Assembly (NCBI GenBank): GCA_039033215.1
Contig: JBCCDA010000005.1
Coordinates: 23,834-87,833, forward strand
DNA length: 64,000 nt
Reading direction: 5' to 3'
Source of the DNA: Thermohalobaculum sp039033215
GTDB taxonomy: Bacteria > Pseudomonadota > Alphaproteobacteria > Rhodobacterales > Rhodobacteraceae
How positions within the stretch are numbered: the stretch's first letter is position 1; every line of letters starts with the position of its first letter. Both the position numbers and the translations under genes were made by a program. The notes beneath the pieces were generated by a model that made no database searches, was not told the origin of the DNA, and saw nothing but the letters and a program-made list of their open reading frames with translations. This document shows, piece after piece, positions 45,400-53,199 of this stretch.

Positions 45400-46478
45400 C
45401 AGGCGGCCTCCGCATAGGCGGCGGCGGAGATCAGGCTTTCGTCCTCGCCAAAGAGATAGACGTGCGCCGGGTCCACCCAGAGCGTGCGCTGCTCGCCGCC
45501 CGGCAGATCGTGGACGCCGTGGATCAGCGCAACCCAGCGGTCCGTTCCGTGTGTGACGTGGACGTAAGACTCCGATCCCGTGATCTCGGTGCCGATCACC
45601 TCGCAGGCAAAGTCCATGGCGTCGGGCCTGTGCGCGCCGAGGCTCAGGTGGTTGGGCCGGAACCCTGCCAGATAGGTCCCGTCCGCAAGGCCCTCGAACG
45701 CCTTCGCCGTGCCCCCGGCGTAGCTCACCAGATCGCCGCGCTTCTCGATCCGGCAGAAGTTCATGGGCGGGTCCGAGAAGACACGCGCCGTCACAGCATC
45801 GGCAGGCTGGCGGTAGACCTGGGGGGTCGGCCCGAACTGGGTGATCCGGCCCTCCCACAGGCACGCGGTGCTCCCGCCGAGCAGCAGCGCCTCGTGCGGT
45901 TCGGTGGTGGCATAGACGAAGATCGCGCCCGAGGCCTCGAAGATCTTGGGGATTTCCGCGCGCAGTTCCTCGCGCAGCTTGTAGTCGAGGTTCGCCAGCG
46001 GCTCGTCCAGCAGCACGAGCCCCGCCTCCTTGACCAGAGCACGCGCAAGCGCGCAGCGCTGTTGCTGACCGCCGCTGAGCTCCAGGGGTTTGCGCCCCAG
46101 TTGCGCCTCGGACAGCTTCATGAGATCGGCTGCGGCCCGGACGCGGCTATCGATCTCGGCCCGCGCCACCCCTTGCAGGCGGAGCGGCGAGGCGATGTTG
46201 TCGTAGACGGTCATCCCCGGGTAGTTGATGAACTGCTGGTAGACCATCGAGACGTCACGGGACTGCACCCGGGCGCCGGTCACATCCTCGCCGTCCCAGA
46301 GCACCCGCCCCTCGGTCGGCTGGTCCAGCCCCGCCATCAGCCGCATCAGCGTGGTCTTGCCGCTGAGCGTTGGGCCCAGCAGCACATTCATCGTCCCACG
46401 CACCAGCGTCAGCGTGGTCGGATGGATGTGAACCTCCGCGCCGACGCGCTTAGAGATGTTCTCGAGCCCGAGGCTCAT
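45399..46478 (-). CDS. glpS: Glycerol ABC transporter ATPase GlpS
   Basis: A 359-residue ATPase with a C-terminal TOBE-like region. Walker A is G-P-T-L-S-G-K-T-T (35-43), signature L-S-G-G-Q (134-138), Walker B L-L-D-E-P (156-160). At the H-loop the expected His is Thr192 (Y-A-T-T-E-P-H-E-A), so hydrolysis at its own Walker site is probably impaired. ATG 46478 starts M-S-L-G-L-E-N-I; it lies 29 bases inside the 3' end of glpD. Confidence 0.94.
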
Positions 46479-48021
46479 CTGCGTCACTCCCCACAAGTGG
46501 CGTGCATTGCGCCACTTTCTCTCTTGTCCAGTTATCCAGAGCCGTTGCTTCGGCCTCCGTCAAGCGCAGACCCAGTTTCGTACGCCGCCACAGGATGTCC
46601 TGTGCCGTGCGCGCCCATTCGTGATCGATCAGCCAGCCCGCTTCGGCCTCGGTCAGCGTGGCCCCGAAGTCCTGGCCAAGCTCGGCAGCGTCGCTGGCGT
46701 CGCCGTAGATGTCGAAGGTGTCACGCCCGTAGTGGCGGACCATTCGCCGGGCCCAGGCCGCATCCACGAAGGGATAGCGGGCGCGTATCTCGGCCTCCAG
46801 CGCGGCGACGCCGTCCACGGGGAAATCCCCGCCCGGCATCGCGGGCGTGTCCGTCCAGGGTGCGCCCATCTTCGGGAAGAAGGGCTTCAGTTTCTCCAGC
46901 GCCGATTCCGCGAGCCTCCGGTAGGTCGTGATCTTGCCCCCGAAGACGTTCAGGATCGGTAGCTTGCCATCGGCCGTGTCGACATCCAGCACATAGTCGC
47001 GCGTTGCCGCCGTCGCGGACTTCGCCCCATCGTCATAGAGCGGACGCACGCCCGAATAGGTCCAGACCACATCCTCGGGTGCGATGGGTTCCTTGAAGTA
47101 CTCCGAGGCGGCATCGCGCAGATAGTCCGTCTCCTCCGGCGTGCAGACGGCCTCGGCAGGGCTGGCGTCGTGTTCGCGGTCGGTGGTGCCGATCAGGGTG
47201 AAGTCTTCCTCGTAGGGGATCGCGAAGATGATGCGCCCGTCGCCCTGCTGGAAGATGTAGGAGCGGTCGTGCGCGAACTTCTGGCGAATGACGATGTGGG
47301 ACCCGCGGACAAGGCGGATCCGCGCGGGGGCGTTGGCACGCACGCGGTTCTGGATGATCTCGTCGACCCAGGGCCCGCCCGCATTGACGATCGCCCGGGC
47401 GTGGACCTGACGTTCGCCGCCCGTGGCGAGGTCATGGACGACCAGCGTCCAGTGATCGCCCGCGCGCTCGGCGCTCAGGCATTTCGTGCGCACGGCGATC
47501 TCGGCACCCCGGTTGGCCGCGTCCCGAGCGTTCAGTACGACGAGCCGCGAGTCCTGGACCCAGCAATCCGAGTACTCGAAGCCCTTGGTGAAACCGTCCT
47601 TCAACGGCTGCCCTGTCTTGTCGGTCCTGAGATCCAGTGTGCGGGTCGCGGGCAGGATCTTGCGGCCGCCCAGGTGGTCATAGATGAAGAGGCCCAGACG
47701 AAGCAGCCAAGCGGGTCTGAGACCCTTGTGATGGGGCAGCACGAAGCGCATCGGCCACGAGATGTGGGGCATGGCGCGCAGCAGCACCTCACGCTCGATC
47801 AGCGCCTCGCGGACCAGCCGGAACTCGTAGTACTCCAGATAGCGCAGCCCGCCGTGGAAGAGCTTTGTGGAGGCAGAAGACGTCGCCTGGGCGAGATCGC
47901 CCTGTTCACAAAGGAAGACCGACAAACCGCGGCCGACCGCGTCCCGGGCGATACCGCACCCGTTCACGCCGCCGCCGATGACGGCAAGATCGACAATCGC
48001 GGATGTTGCTTGGTCGGCCAT
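46450..48021 (-). CDS. glpD: Glycerol-3-phosphate dehydrogenase (aerobic)
   Basis: A 523-residue FAD enzyme at the inner face of the membrane, oxidising sn-glycerol-3-phosphate to dihydroxyacetone phosphate and feeding electrons to quinone. The FAD motif V-I-G-G-G-V-N-G-C-G-I-A-R-D-A is at about residues 12-26, followed by S-S-A-S-T-K-L-F-H-G-G-L-R-Y-L and the late V-F-G-G-K-I-T-T-Y-R. GGGGGGAA precedes ATG 48021; an in-frame start at 48075 would code through the operator region and is rejected. First gene of the glp operon. No glpK kinase is in the window. Confidence 0.96.
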   Translation of the reverse strand: MADQATSAIVDLAVIGGGVNGCGIARDAVGRGLSVFLCEQGDLAQATSSASTKLFHGGLRYLEYYEFRLVREALIEREVLLRAMPHISWPMRFVLPHHKGLRPAWLLRLGLFIYDHLGGRKILPATRTLDLRTDKTGQPLKDGFTKGFEYSDCWVQDSRLVVLNARDAANRGAEIAVRTKCLSAERAGDHWTLVVHDLATGGERQVHARAIVNAGGPWVDEIIQNRVRANAPARIRLVRGSHIVIRQKFAHDRSYIFQQGDGRIIFAIPYEEDFTLIGTTDREHDASPAEAVCTPEETDYLRDAASEYFKEPIAPEDVVWTYSGVRPLYDDGAKSATAATRDYVLDVDTADGKLPILNVFGGKITTYRRLAESALEKLKPFFPKMGAPWTDTPAMPGGDFPVDGVAALEAEIRARYPFVDAAWARRMVRHYGRDTFDIYGDASDAAELGQDFGATLTEAEAGWLIDHEWARTAQDILWRRTKLGLRLTEAEATALDNWTREKVAQCTPLVGSDADEPRAREHL

Positions 48022-48049
48022 TTCCCCCCGGCGCGCGTTTTGGCTCGTT

Positions 48050-48085
48050 TGTGTTCGTTTATGTTCATGTTGCAACCAGAGTCAA
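48050..48085 (-). promoter_or_regulatory. glpD promoter with GlpR-like operator repeats
   Basis: Minus-strand TTGACT (48080-48085), 16 bases, CATAAA (48058-48063) form a plausible promoter. On the plus strand the adjacent 10-base units TGTGTTCGTT (48050-48059) and TATGTTCATG (48060-48069) match the enterobacterial GlpR half-site WATGTTCGWT at nine and eight of ten positions. They cover the -10, as expected for repression. Confidence 0.65.
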
Positions 48086-48193
48086 CATCTTGCCGGCAGA
48101 ACTCGCCGAAGACACAGACTCGCGCTGCGTCCAGCGCCCCGGAAACACCGCTCAACCGCAAGTGTTGACCATTTCCACCGATCCGTGATCACA

Positions 48194-48203
48194 TACGAAC
48201 ATA
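48194..48203 (+). promoter_or_regulatory. GlpR-like half-site upstream of glpR
   Basis: TACGAACATA matches the GlpR half-site AWCGAACATW at nine of ten positions and is the inverse orientation of the repeats at 48050-48069. It ends 14 bases before the glpR start, suggesting autoregulation or looping with the glpD sites. Confidence 0.55.
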
Positions 48204-48217
48204 ATCGAAGGGGACCA

Positions 48218-49009
48218 GTGGCTGGTATGGCGCTGACATTCCGACATCAGGAAATCCTGGAAGTCGCGCGCTCGACAGGGCGGGTCACCGTCGACGGCCT
48301 GGCCGAACAGTTCGAGGTGACGCCGCAGACGATTCGCCGTGACCTCGGCGATCTCTGCGATGCCGGGCTGCTGACACGGGTGCATGGCGGGGCGGTTCTC
48401 GCGTCCGGACTGGAGAACTTCGGCTATTCCGCCCGTCAGCGGATGGCCCGCGGCGCCAAGGACGCGATCGGCGAGCTCTGTGCCGAGGCCATCCCATCGG
48501 GCTCGTCACTCTTCCTGGATATCGGCACAACGACCGAGGCCGTGGCCCGTGCGCTCCTGGGTCACCGCGACCTGCTGGTGGTGACAAACAACCTGAACGT
48601 CGCGCGGATCCTGTCGGCCAATGAGCGCTGCGACATCCACATCGCGGGCGGGCAATACCGGCGCAGCGACATGAGCGTCGTGGGCGACGCCGCCGCTGCG
48701 TTCATCCGCGAGTTCAAGGTCGATGTGGCCGTCATCGGCACCTCGGCGATCGAGGAAGACGGCGCGCTCCTGGACTATGACCGGCGGGAGGTCACGGCAA
48801 CGCGGGCCATGCTCGCCAACGCGCGCGCGAGCTATCTGGTCGCGGACGCCTCAAAGTTCGACCGCCGCGCACCGGCTCGGGTCTGCTCGGTCCATGACCT
48901 CAGCGCCGTGTTCACGGATCTGCCCCCTCCGCCCGGGTTCCAGGCGATCTGTGCGCAGGCTGGGGTCACTGTGACTGCTGCGAAAACGCGCAACATCGCG
49001 TCGGCCTGA
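48218..49009 (+). CDS. glpR: DeoR-family glycerol regulon repressor
   Basis: A 263-residue repressor. The N-terminal DeoR helix-turn-helix includes G-R-V-T-V-D-G-L-A-E-Q-F-E-V-T-P-Q-T-I-R-R-D-L (written with its recognition helix T-P-Q-T-I-R-R-D-L). The effector domain has D-I-G-T-T-T-E-A-V-A-R-A-L and V-V-T-N-N-L-N-V-A, the sugar-phosphate isomerase-like fold that senses glycerol-3-phosphate in relatives. GTG 48218 is favoured by AAGGGG four bases upstream; ATG 48227 is the alternative. Divergent from glpD across a 196-base region with matching operators. Confidence 0.93.
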   Translation: MAGMALTFRHQEILEVARSTGRVTVDGLAEQFEVTPQTIRRDLGDLCDAGLLTRVHGGAVLASGLENFGYSARQRMARGAKDAIGELCAEAIPSGSSLFLDIGTTTEAVARALLGHRDLLVVTNNLNVARILSANERCDIHIAGGQYRRSDMSVVGDAAAAFIREFKVDVAVIGTSAIEEDGALLDYDRREVTATRAMLANARASYLVADASKFDRRAPARVCSVHDLSAVFTDLPPPPGFQAICAQAGVTVTAAKTRNIASA

Positions 49010-49113
49010 CCACCAAACGGTCAGCTGCGCAAAGAAACCGCAGCGTGCGCGACGAATGTGTTGCGCCCGATCCGAGTCCTTGCCAGCGTTTCACTTTCTG
49101 CAGGGGACAGCAC

Positions 49114-50193
49114 GTGGCGAAGGACGTATCCGCCATTGAAATCGTCGGCGTCGACAAGCGTTTCGGGTCAGGCCCGGGCGCAGTCACGGCGTTGGACAAC
49201 GTCAGCTTCTCGATCCAGGACAACGAGTTCTTCACGCTGCTGGGCCCGTCCGGTTGCGGGAAGACGACGCTCCTGCGCCTGATCGCGGGGTTCGAGCAGG
49301 TCTCCGGCGGGGAGATCTTCCTCTATGGCGAACGTGTCGCGAACCTCCCGCCCAACAAGCGTCCCATCAATACGGTCTTCCAGCAGTACGCGCTGTTCCC
49401 TCACCTGACGGTGGCCGAGAACGTCGCCTTCGGGCTGCGCATGCTGGGCAAGTCGAAGGCGGAGATCACCGCACGGGTCGAGGAAATGCTGGCGCTGGTC
49501 CAGCTTTCGGCCATGGGCGGGCGTCGGTCATCGCAGCTGTCGGGCGGTCAGCAACAGCGGGTGGCCCTGGCCCGCGCGCTGGCCCCTGCCCCGCGGGTCC
49601 TGTTGCTGGACGAGCCTCTCAGCGCGCTGGACCTGAAGCTTCGCCAACAGATGCGCATCGAACTGAAGCAGATCCAGAAGGAAACCGGGATCACCTTCAT
49701 CTTCGTCACGCACGACCAGGAAGAGGCGCTGACCATGTCCGACCGCATCGCGGTGATGTCGGCGGGCAAGGTCCAGCAGATCGGCCAGGCGGAAGAGATC
49801 TACGAGGCCCCGACCAACCGCTTCGTCGCCGATTTCATCGGCGAGACAAACTTTCTGGATGCGGAGGTGCTGACGGTGAACGGCGCCGCGACCGAGGTGC
49901 GGCTGCCCGGCGGGCTGGTCCTGACGGCTGCGGGCACGGCGCCCTCGGACGGGCAGGCGCATGTCTCGATCCGGCCCGAACGGCTGAGCCTGTCCGCGGA
50001 CGGCGAGCTTCCCTGCATGGTGGAGCGGCTCATCTATCTGGGCACGGACACGCAGTACATCGTGCGTCTGGTCGACGGGACCGAGATGGTGGTGCGCGCC
50101 CAGAACGCCCACTCCGCCGACCATGCCTTTGCCCCCGGCGACGCGGCGGCGGTCAGGATCGACCCGGGCGCTCTGCGCGTACTGGCAGACTGA
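49114..50193 (+). CDS. Polyamine-type ABC transporter ATPase (PotA-like)
   Basis: A 359-residue ATPase. Walker A G-P-S-G-C-G-K-T-T is at 44-52, the signature L-S-G-G-Q-Q-Q-R follows, then L-L-L-D-E-P-L-S-A-L-D and V-T-H-D-Q-E-E-A. A TOBE domain closes the protein (S-I-R-P-E-R-L-S-L). The full set of motifs makes it a canonical PotA/FbpC-group enzyme. GTG 49114 with AGGGGA six bases before is the proposed start; the frame runs back to 49045 without a better one. It overlaps the next gene by one base and energises the permease pair downstream. Confidence 0.93.
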   Translation: MAKDVSAIEIVGVDKRFGSGPGAVTALDNVSFSIQDNEFFTLLGPSGCGKTTLLRLIAGFEQVSGGEIFLYGERVANLPPNKRPINTVFQQYALFPHLTVAENVAFGLRMLGKSKAEITARVEEMLALVQLSAMGGRRSSQLSGGQQQRVALARALAPAPRVLLLDEPLSALDLKLRQQMRIELKQIQKETGITFIFVTHDQEEALTMSDRIAVMSAGKVQQIGQAEEIYEAPTNRFVADFIGETNFLDAEVLTVNGAATEVRLPGGLVLTAAGTAPSDGQAHVSIRPERLSLSADGELPCMVERLIYLGTDTQYIVRLVDGTEMVVRAQNAHSADHAFAPGDAAAVRIDPGALRVLAD

Positions 50194-51110
50194 TGGCAGG
50201 ACAGGTCGGCAACCAGGATGTCCAGGGCGAGGCGTTCGCCCCGGTCCGCACCTGGCTGATGCTGCCGTCCTGGCTCGTGATCGGCATCTTCATGCTGATG
50301 CCGGTCCTGTTGATGCTGGTCTACTCGTTCCTGACCAAGGAGTTCCGGGGCGGTGTCATCTGGGACTTCTCGCTGGCATCCTACGACAAGTTCTTCCTCG
50401 ACCGCGGGCTCTTCGGCGACGAGGGGCCGTTCGTTCAGTGGTCCTACCTTGAGATCTACTGGCGCTCCATCTGGCAGGCCGGTCTGGCGACGATCCTGTG
50501 CCTGCTGATCGGGTTCCCGACGGCGTGGTTCATCGCGACGCGACCACCCTCCACGCGTACGGTCTGGCTGTTCCTGGTGACCGTGCCCTATTGGGTGAAC
50601 CTGCTGATCCGAACGGTATCGATGAAGTTCCTGATCCGCGACACAGGGCCGGTGAACGAAGGACTGATGGCGATCGGGCTGGTTACCGAGCCGATCAAGA
50701 TGATCAACACCGACTTCGCCGTGCAACTGGGGCTGTTCTACTCCTACCTGCCCTTCATGGTGCTGCCGATTTATGCGGCGGTCGAGCGCTACAACTTCGC
50801 GCTCTCCGAGGCGGCGTCGGATCTTTACGCGTCGCGCTGGCAGGTGCTGCGGCTTGTCGTGATCCCGGCGGTGAAACCGGGGATCGTCGCAGGCTGCATC
50901 CTGGTGTTCATTCCGTCTTTGGGGGCGTTCCTCGCGCCTGACCTGCTGGGAGGCGCCAAGAACTGGATGATCGGCAGCCTGATCGAGGACCAGTTCAAGG
51001 GGGCGGCCGGCAACTGGCCGTTCGGCGCTGCCTGCGCCATGGTCCTGCTGTCGATGGTGCTGATCGTGCTGCTCTACTATGCGGCCCGGGCACGGGAGGC
51101 AAAGGCATGA
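50193..51110 (+). CDS. Polyamine-type ABC transporter permease (PotB-like)
   Basis: A 305-residue inner-membrane permease with six segments. The Pot-family features are V-P-Y-W-V-N-L-L-I-R-T (after segment 2) and the EAA loop L-S-E-A-A-S-D-L-Y-A-S-R-W-Q-V-L-R-L-V-V. The ATG overlaps the ATPase gene by one base (TGATG). An array of about 100 bases with repeat copy C separates it from the second permease, an unusual interruption inside a transport operon. Confidence 0.93.
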   Translation: MAGQVGNQDVQGEAFAPVRTWLMLPSWLVIGIFMLMPVLLMLVYSFLTKEFRGGVIWDFSLASYDKFFLDRGLFGDEGPFVQWSYLEIYWRSIWQAGLATILCLLIGFPTAWFIATRPPSTRTVWLFLVTVPYWVNLLIRTVSMKFLIRDTGPVNEGLMAIGLVTEPIKMINTDFAVQLGLFYSYLPFMVLPIYAAVERYNFALSEAASDLYASRWQVLRLVVIPAVKPGIVAGCILVFIPSLGAFLAPDLLGGAKNWMIGSLIEDQFKGAAGNWPFGAACAMVLLSMVLIVLLYYAARAREAKA

Positions 51111-51140
51111 CCGTCTCCGCCTCTCGGTCCGTTCAAGCCG

Positions 51141-51192
51141 CTTCATCTGGCCAAAAATACCTTAGAAGTGTCAGTAATGCGCCCCCGCGCAT
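51141..51192 (-). repeat. Dispersed repeat, copy C, with adjacent hairpin
   Basis: Minus-strand core AAGGTATTTTTGGCCAGATG plus AAG at 51141-51163. On its upstream side (51177-51192) lies ATGCGC-CCCC-GCGCAT, a 6-bp stem with a 4-base loop. It fills the gap between the two permease genes. Confidence 0.7.
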
Positions 51193-51213
51193 CGATGTCC
51201 CGGAGGCCGGCTG

Positions 51214-52023
51214 ATGGATCTGCGCCGATACCCCGGGTTCTTCCCACTGACGATCCTCTGCCTCACGCTCCTCTACGCGCCGCTGATCATCGTGATGGTC
51301 TACTCGTTCAACGAGAGCCAGTCGATCACGCGCTGGGGCGGGTTTTCCCTGACCTGGTACCACGAGGTCTTCTACGGCGTGCAGTCCGAGAAGTTCCGCG
51401 AGGCCGCGTGGAACTCGCTGGTGATCGCGATCTCGGCGGGCGTCACGGCCACGGTGATCGCGACCTGCGCGTCTCTTGCCATGATACGGGCGGGACGGTT
51501 CCGGGGGCGGGGCGCCAGCTTCGCCCTGATCTCGCTGCCCCTCATGGTGCCCGAGATCGTGACCGCGGTGGCGACGCTCATCTTTTTCTCGACCATCGGG
51601 TTCGAGCGCGGGGTGCTCACGATCCTGCTCGCCCACATCGTCTTCTGCATCCCGTTTGCCTACCTGCCCATCGCGGCGCGGCTGCAGGGGATCGAGGCAG
51701 CCTATGAACAGGCCGCCATGGACCTCTACGCCTCGCGCTGGCAGGCCTTTCGGCTGGTGCTGATGCCGCTGATGATGCCGGGCATCGTGTCGGGCTTCCT
51801 GCTGGCGTTCATCATCTCGCTCGACGATTTCATCATCACCAACTTCGTGAAGGGGGCCGGGGTAGAAACCCTGCCCACCGCGATCTTCGGGGCCGTGAAA
51901 CAGGGCATCAAGCCCAACATCATGGCCATTTCCACGCTGATGCTGGGGGTCTCGATCCTCTTCGTGACACTCTCGTATTTCATCGGCAAACTCGGGACAG
52001 ACAGGGAAAGGACAACCGCATGA
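51214..52023 (+). CDS. Polyamine-type ABC transporter permease (PotC-like)
   Basis: A 269-residue inner-membrane permease with six segments. The N-terminus R-Y-P-G-F-F-P-L-T-I-L-C-L-T-L-L-Y-A-P and Y-S-F-N-E-S lead into the first periplasmic loop. The EAA loop is Y-E-Q-A-A-M-D-L-Y-A-S-R-W-Q-A-F-R, nearly the same as that of the other permease. GGAGG seven bases upstream supports ATG 51214. Its stop overlaps the binding-protein start by four bases. Confidence 0.93.
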   Translation: MDLRRYPGFFPLTILCLTLLYAPLIIVMVYSFNESQSITRWGGFSLTWYHEVFYGVQSEKFREAAWNSLVIAISAGVTATVIATCASLAMIRAGRFRGRGASFALISLPLMVPEIVTAVATLIFFSTIGFERGVLTILLAHIVFCIPFAYLPIAARLQGIEAAYEQAAMDLYASRWQAFRLVLMPLMMPGIVSGFLLAFIISLDDFIITNFVKGAGVETLPTAIFGAVKQGIKPNIMAISTLMLGVSILFVTLSYFIGKLGTDRERTTA

Positions 52024-53048
52024 AAAAACTGATGCTGGGCGCGGCCATCGCCGCGATGATGGCTGGCAGCGCCGCCGCCGAGGGCAAGCTCTCGATCTAC
52101 CACTGGTTCGAATACATCCCGCCAGAGCTGCTCGAGAAGTTCGAGGCGGAGTACGGCGTCGAAGTCACGATGGACACGTTCGACAGCAACGAGTCGATGC
52201 TGGCCACCCTGAAAGCCGGCGGCATGGGCCAGTACGACGTGGCTGTGCCCGGCGACTACATGGTCAAGATCATGGCCGGCGAAGGGATGCTGGACACGAT
52301 CGAGGATGGCGAGCTCACGAACAAGGGCAACATCGAGGAGCAGTGGCTGAACGTCGGGTTTGACCCCGGCCGCAAGCACTCGATCCCCTACCAGTGGGGC
52401 TCGACCAGCTTCATGGTCAACCGCGATGTCTACGGCGGCGAGATCAACACGACCGACATCATCTTCAACCCACCCGATGAGCTGAAGGGCAAGATCAACG
52501 TGCTCGACACGCAGGGCGAGCTGCTGGCGCTGGCGTCACTGCACCTCGGCATTCCGCAGTGTTCCACGGATCGCGAGCAGCTGAAGCTCCTGTCGGCCAC
52601 GGTCAACGAGGCGAAGGCCAACTGGGCGTCATTCAACTCGGACGGGGCCAAGGACGTGCTGGTCTCGGGTGATGCGGCCGTGGGCATGATCTGGAATGGC
52701 TTTGGCGCGAAGGCGCGGGCCGAGGGGGCGAACGTCGAGTACGCCTATCCCGATCAGGGCTATGTCGTCTGGATGGACAACGTGGTCCTGCTGGCCGATG
52801 CTCCGAACCGGGCCAACGCGATCAAGTTCATGGACTTCCTGCTGGAGCCCGAGAACATCGCCGCGGTGTCGAACTTCGCGCAGTATACCGCCGGTGTGAA
52901 GGGCGTGACGGAGCTGCTGACAGAGGATCTGAAGACCTCGCCCGAGCAGAACCCGCCTGCGACCGCTCCAGCGGGCAGCTTCGTCGAAGTCTGCGATCAG
53001 GAAACCCAGGCGCTCTACGACGCGATCTGGACCCGGTTGAAGCAATAG
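52020..53048 (+). CDS. Spermidine/putrescine-type substrate-binding protein (PotD/F-like)
   Basis: A 342-residue periplasmic binding protein. The signal peptide is residues 1-20 (K-K-L-M-L-G-A-A-I-A-A-M-M-A-G-S-A-A-A). The mature start L-S-I-Y-H-W-F-E-Y-I-P-P-E-L-L-E-K-F-E is typical of PotD/PotF, with Y-D-V-A-V-P-G-D-Y-M-V and the late Y-P-D-Q-G-Y-V-V-W-M-D-N-V-V-L family segments. Acidic and aromatic residues that bind the diamine appear present (W15-type and D positions), but substrate cannot be fixed. It precedes repeat copy D and the amine oxidase gene, which supports an amine ligand. Confidence 0.92.
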   Translation: MKKLMLGAAIAAMMAGSAAAEGKLSIYHWFEYIPPELLEKFEAEYGVEVTMDTFDSNESMLATLKAGGMGQYDVAVPGDYMVKIMAGEGMLDTIEDGELTNKGNIEEQWLNVGFDPGRKHSIPYQWGSTSFMVNRDVYGGEINTTDIIFNPPDELKGKINVLDTQGELLALASLHLGIPQCSTDREQLKLLSATVNEAKANWASFNSDGAKDVLVSGDAAVGMIWNGFGAKARAEGANVEYAYPDQGYVVWMDNVVLLADAPNRANAIKFMDFLLEPENIAAVSNFAQYTAGVKGVTELLTEDLKTSPEQNPPATAPAGSFVEVCDQETQALYDAIWTRLKQ

Positions 53049-53054
53049 CTGATC

Positions 53055-53155
53055 GAGCCCTTCGGGCCCGGGCGAGGGCTCTGCCCTCGTCGCCAATGTC
53101 GCTCGGACCATTGGGGCGACACTGACAACCCCGAGGGAGTTTCGGCCAGATGAAG
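53055..53155 (+). repeat. Composite hairpin repeat, copy D
   Basis: Starting seven bases after the binding-protein stop: GAGCCC-TTC-GGGCCC, then CGAGGGC-TCT-GCCCTCG, a third imperfect stem around GTCGCCAATG...CATTGGGGCGAC, and the core GAGGGAGTTTCGGCCAGATG plus AAG (53133-53155). Placement suggests it also acts as the terminator or 3' stabiliser of the transport operon. Confidence 0.75.
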
Positions 53156-53199
53156 CAGGAGCAGGTCTAGGCCCTGCTCCCCTAACAAGGAGATAGACC

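Noticed and set aside
48022..48075. Longer N-terminus of GlpD from 48075
   Set aside because: It would translate the promoter and GlpR operator region; ATG 48021 has a strong Shine-Dalgarno and fits the family start.
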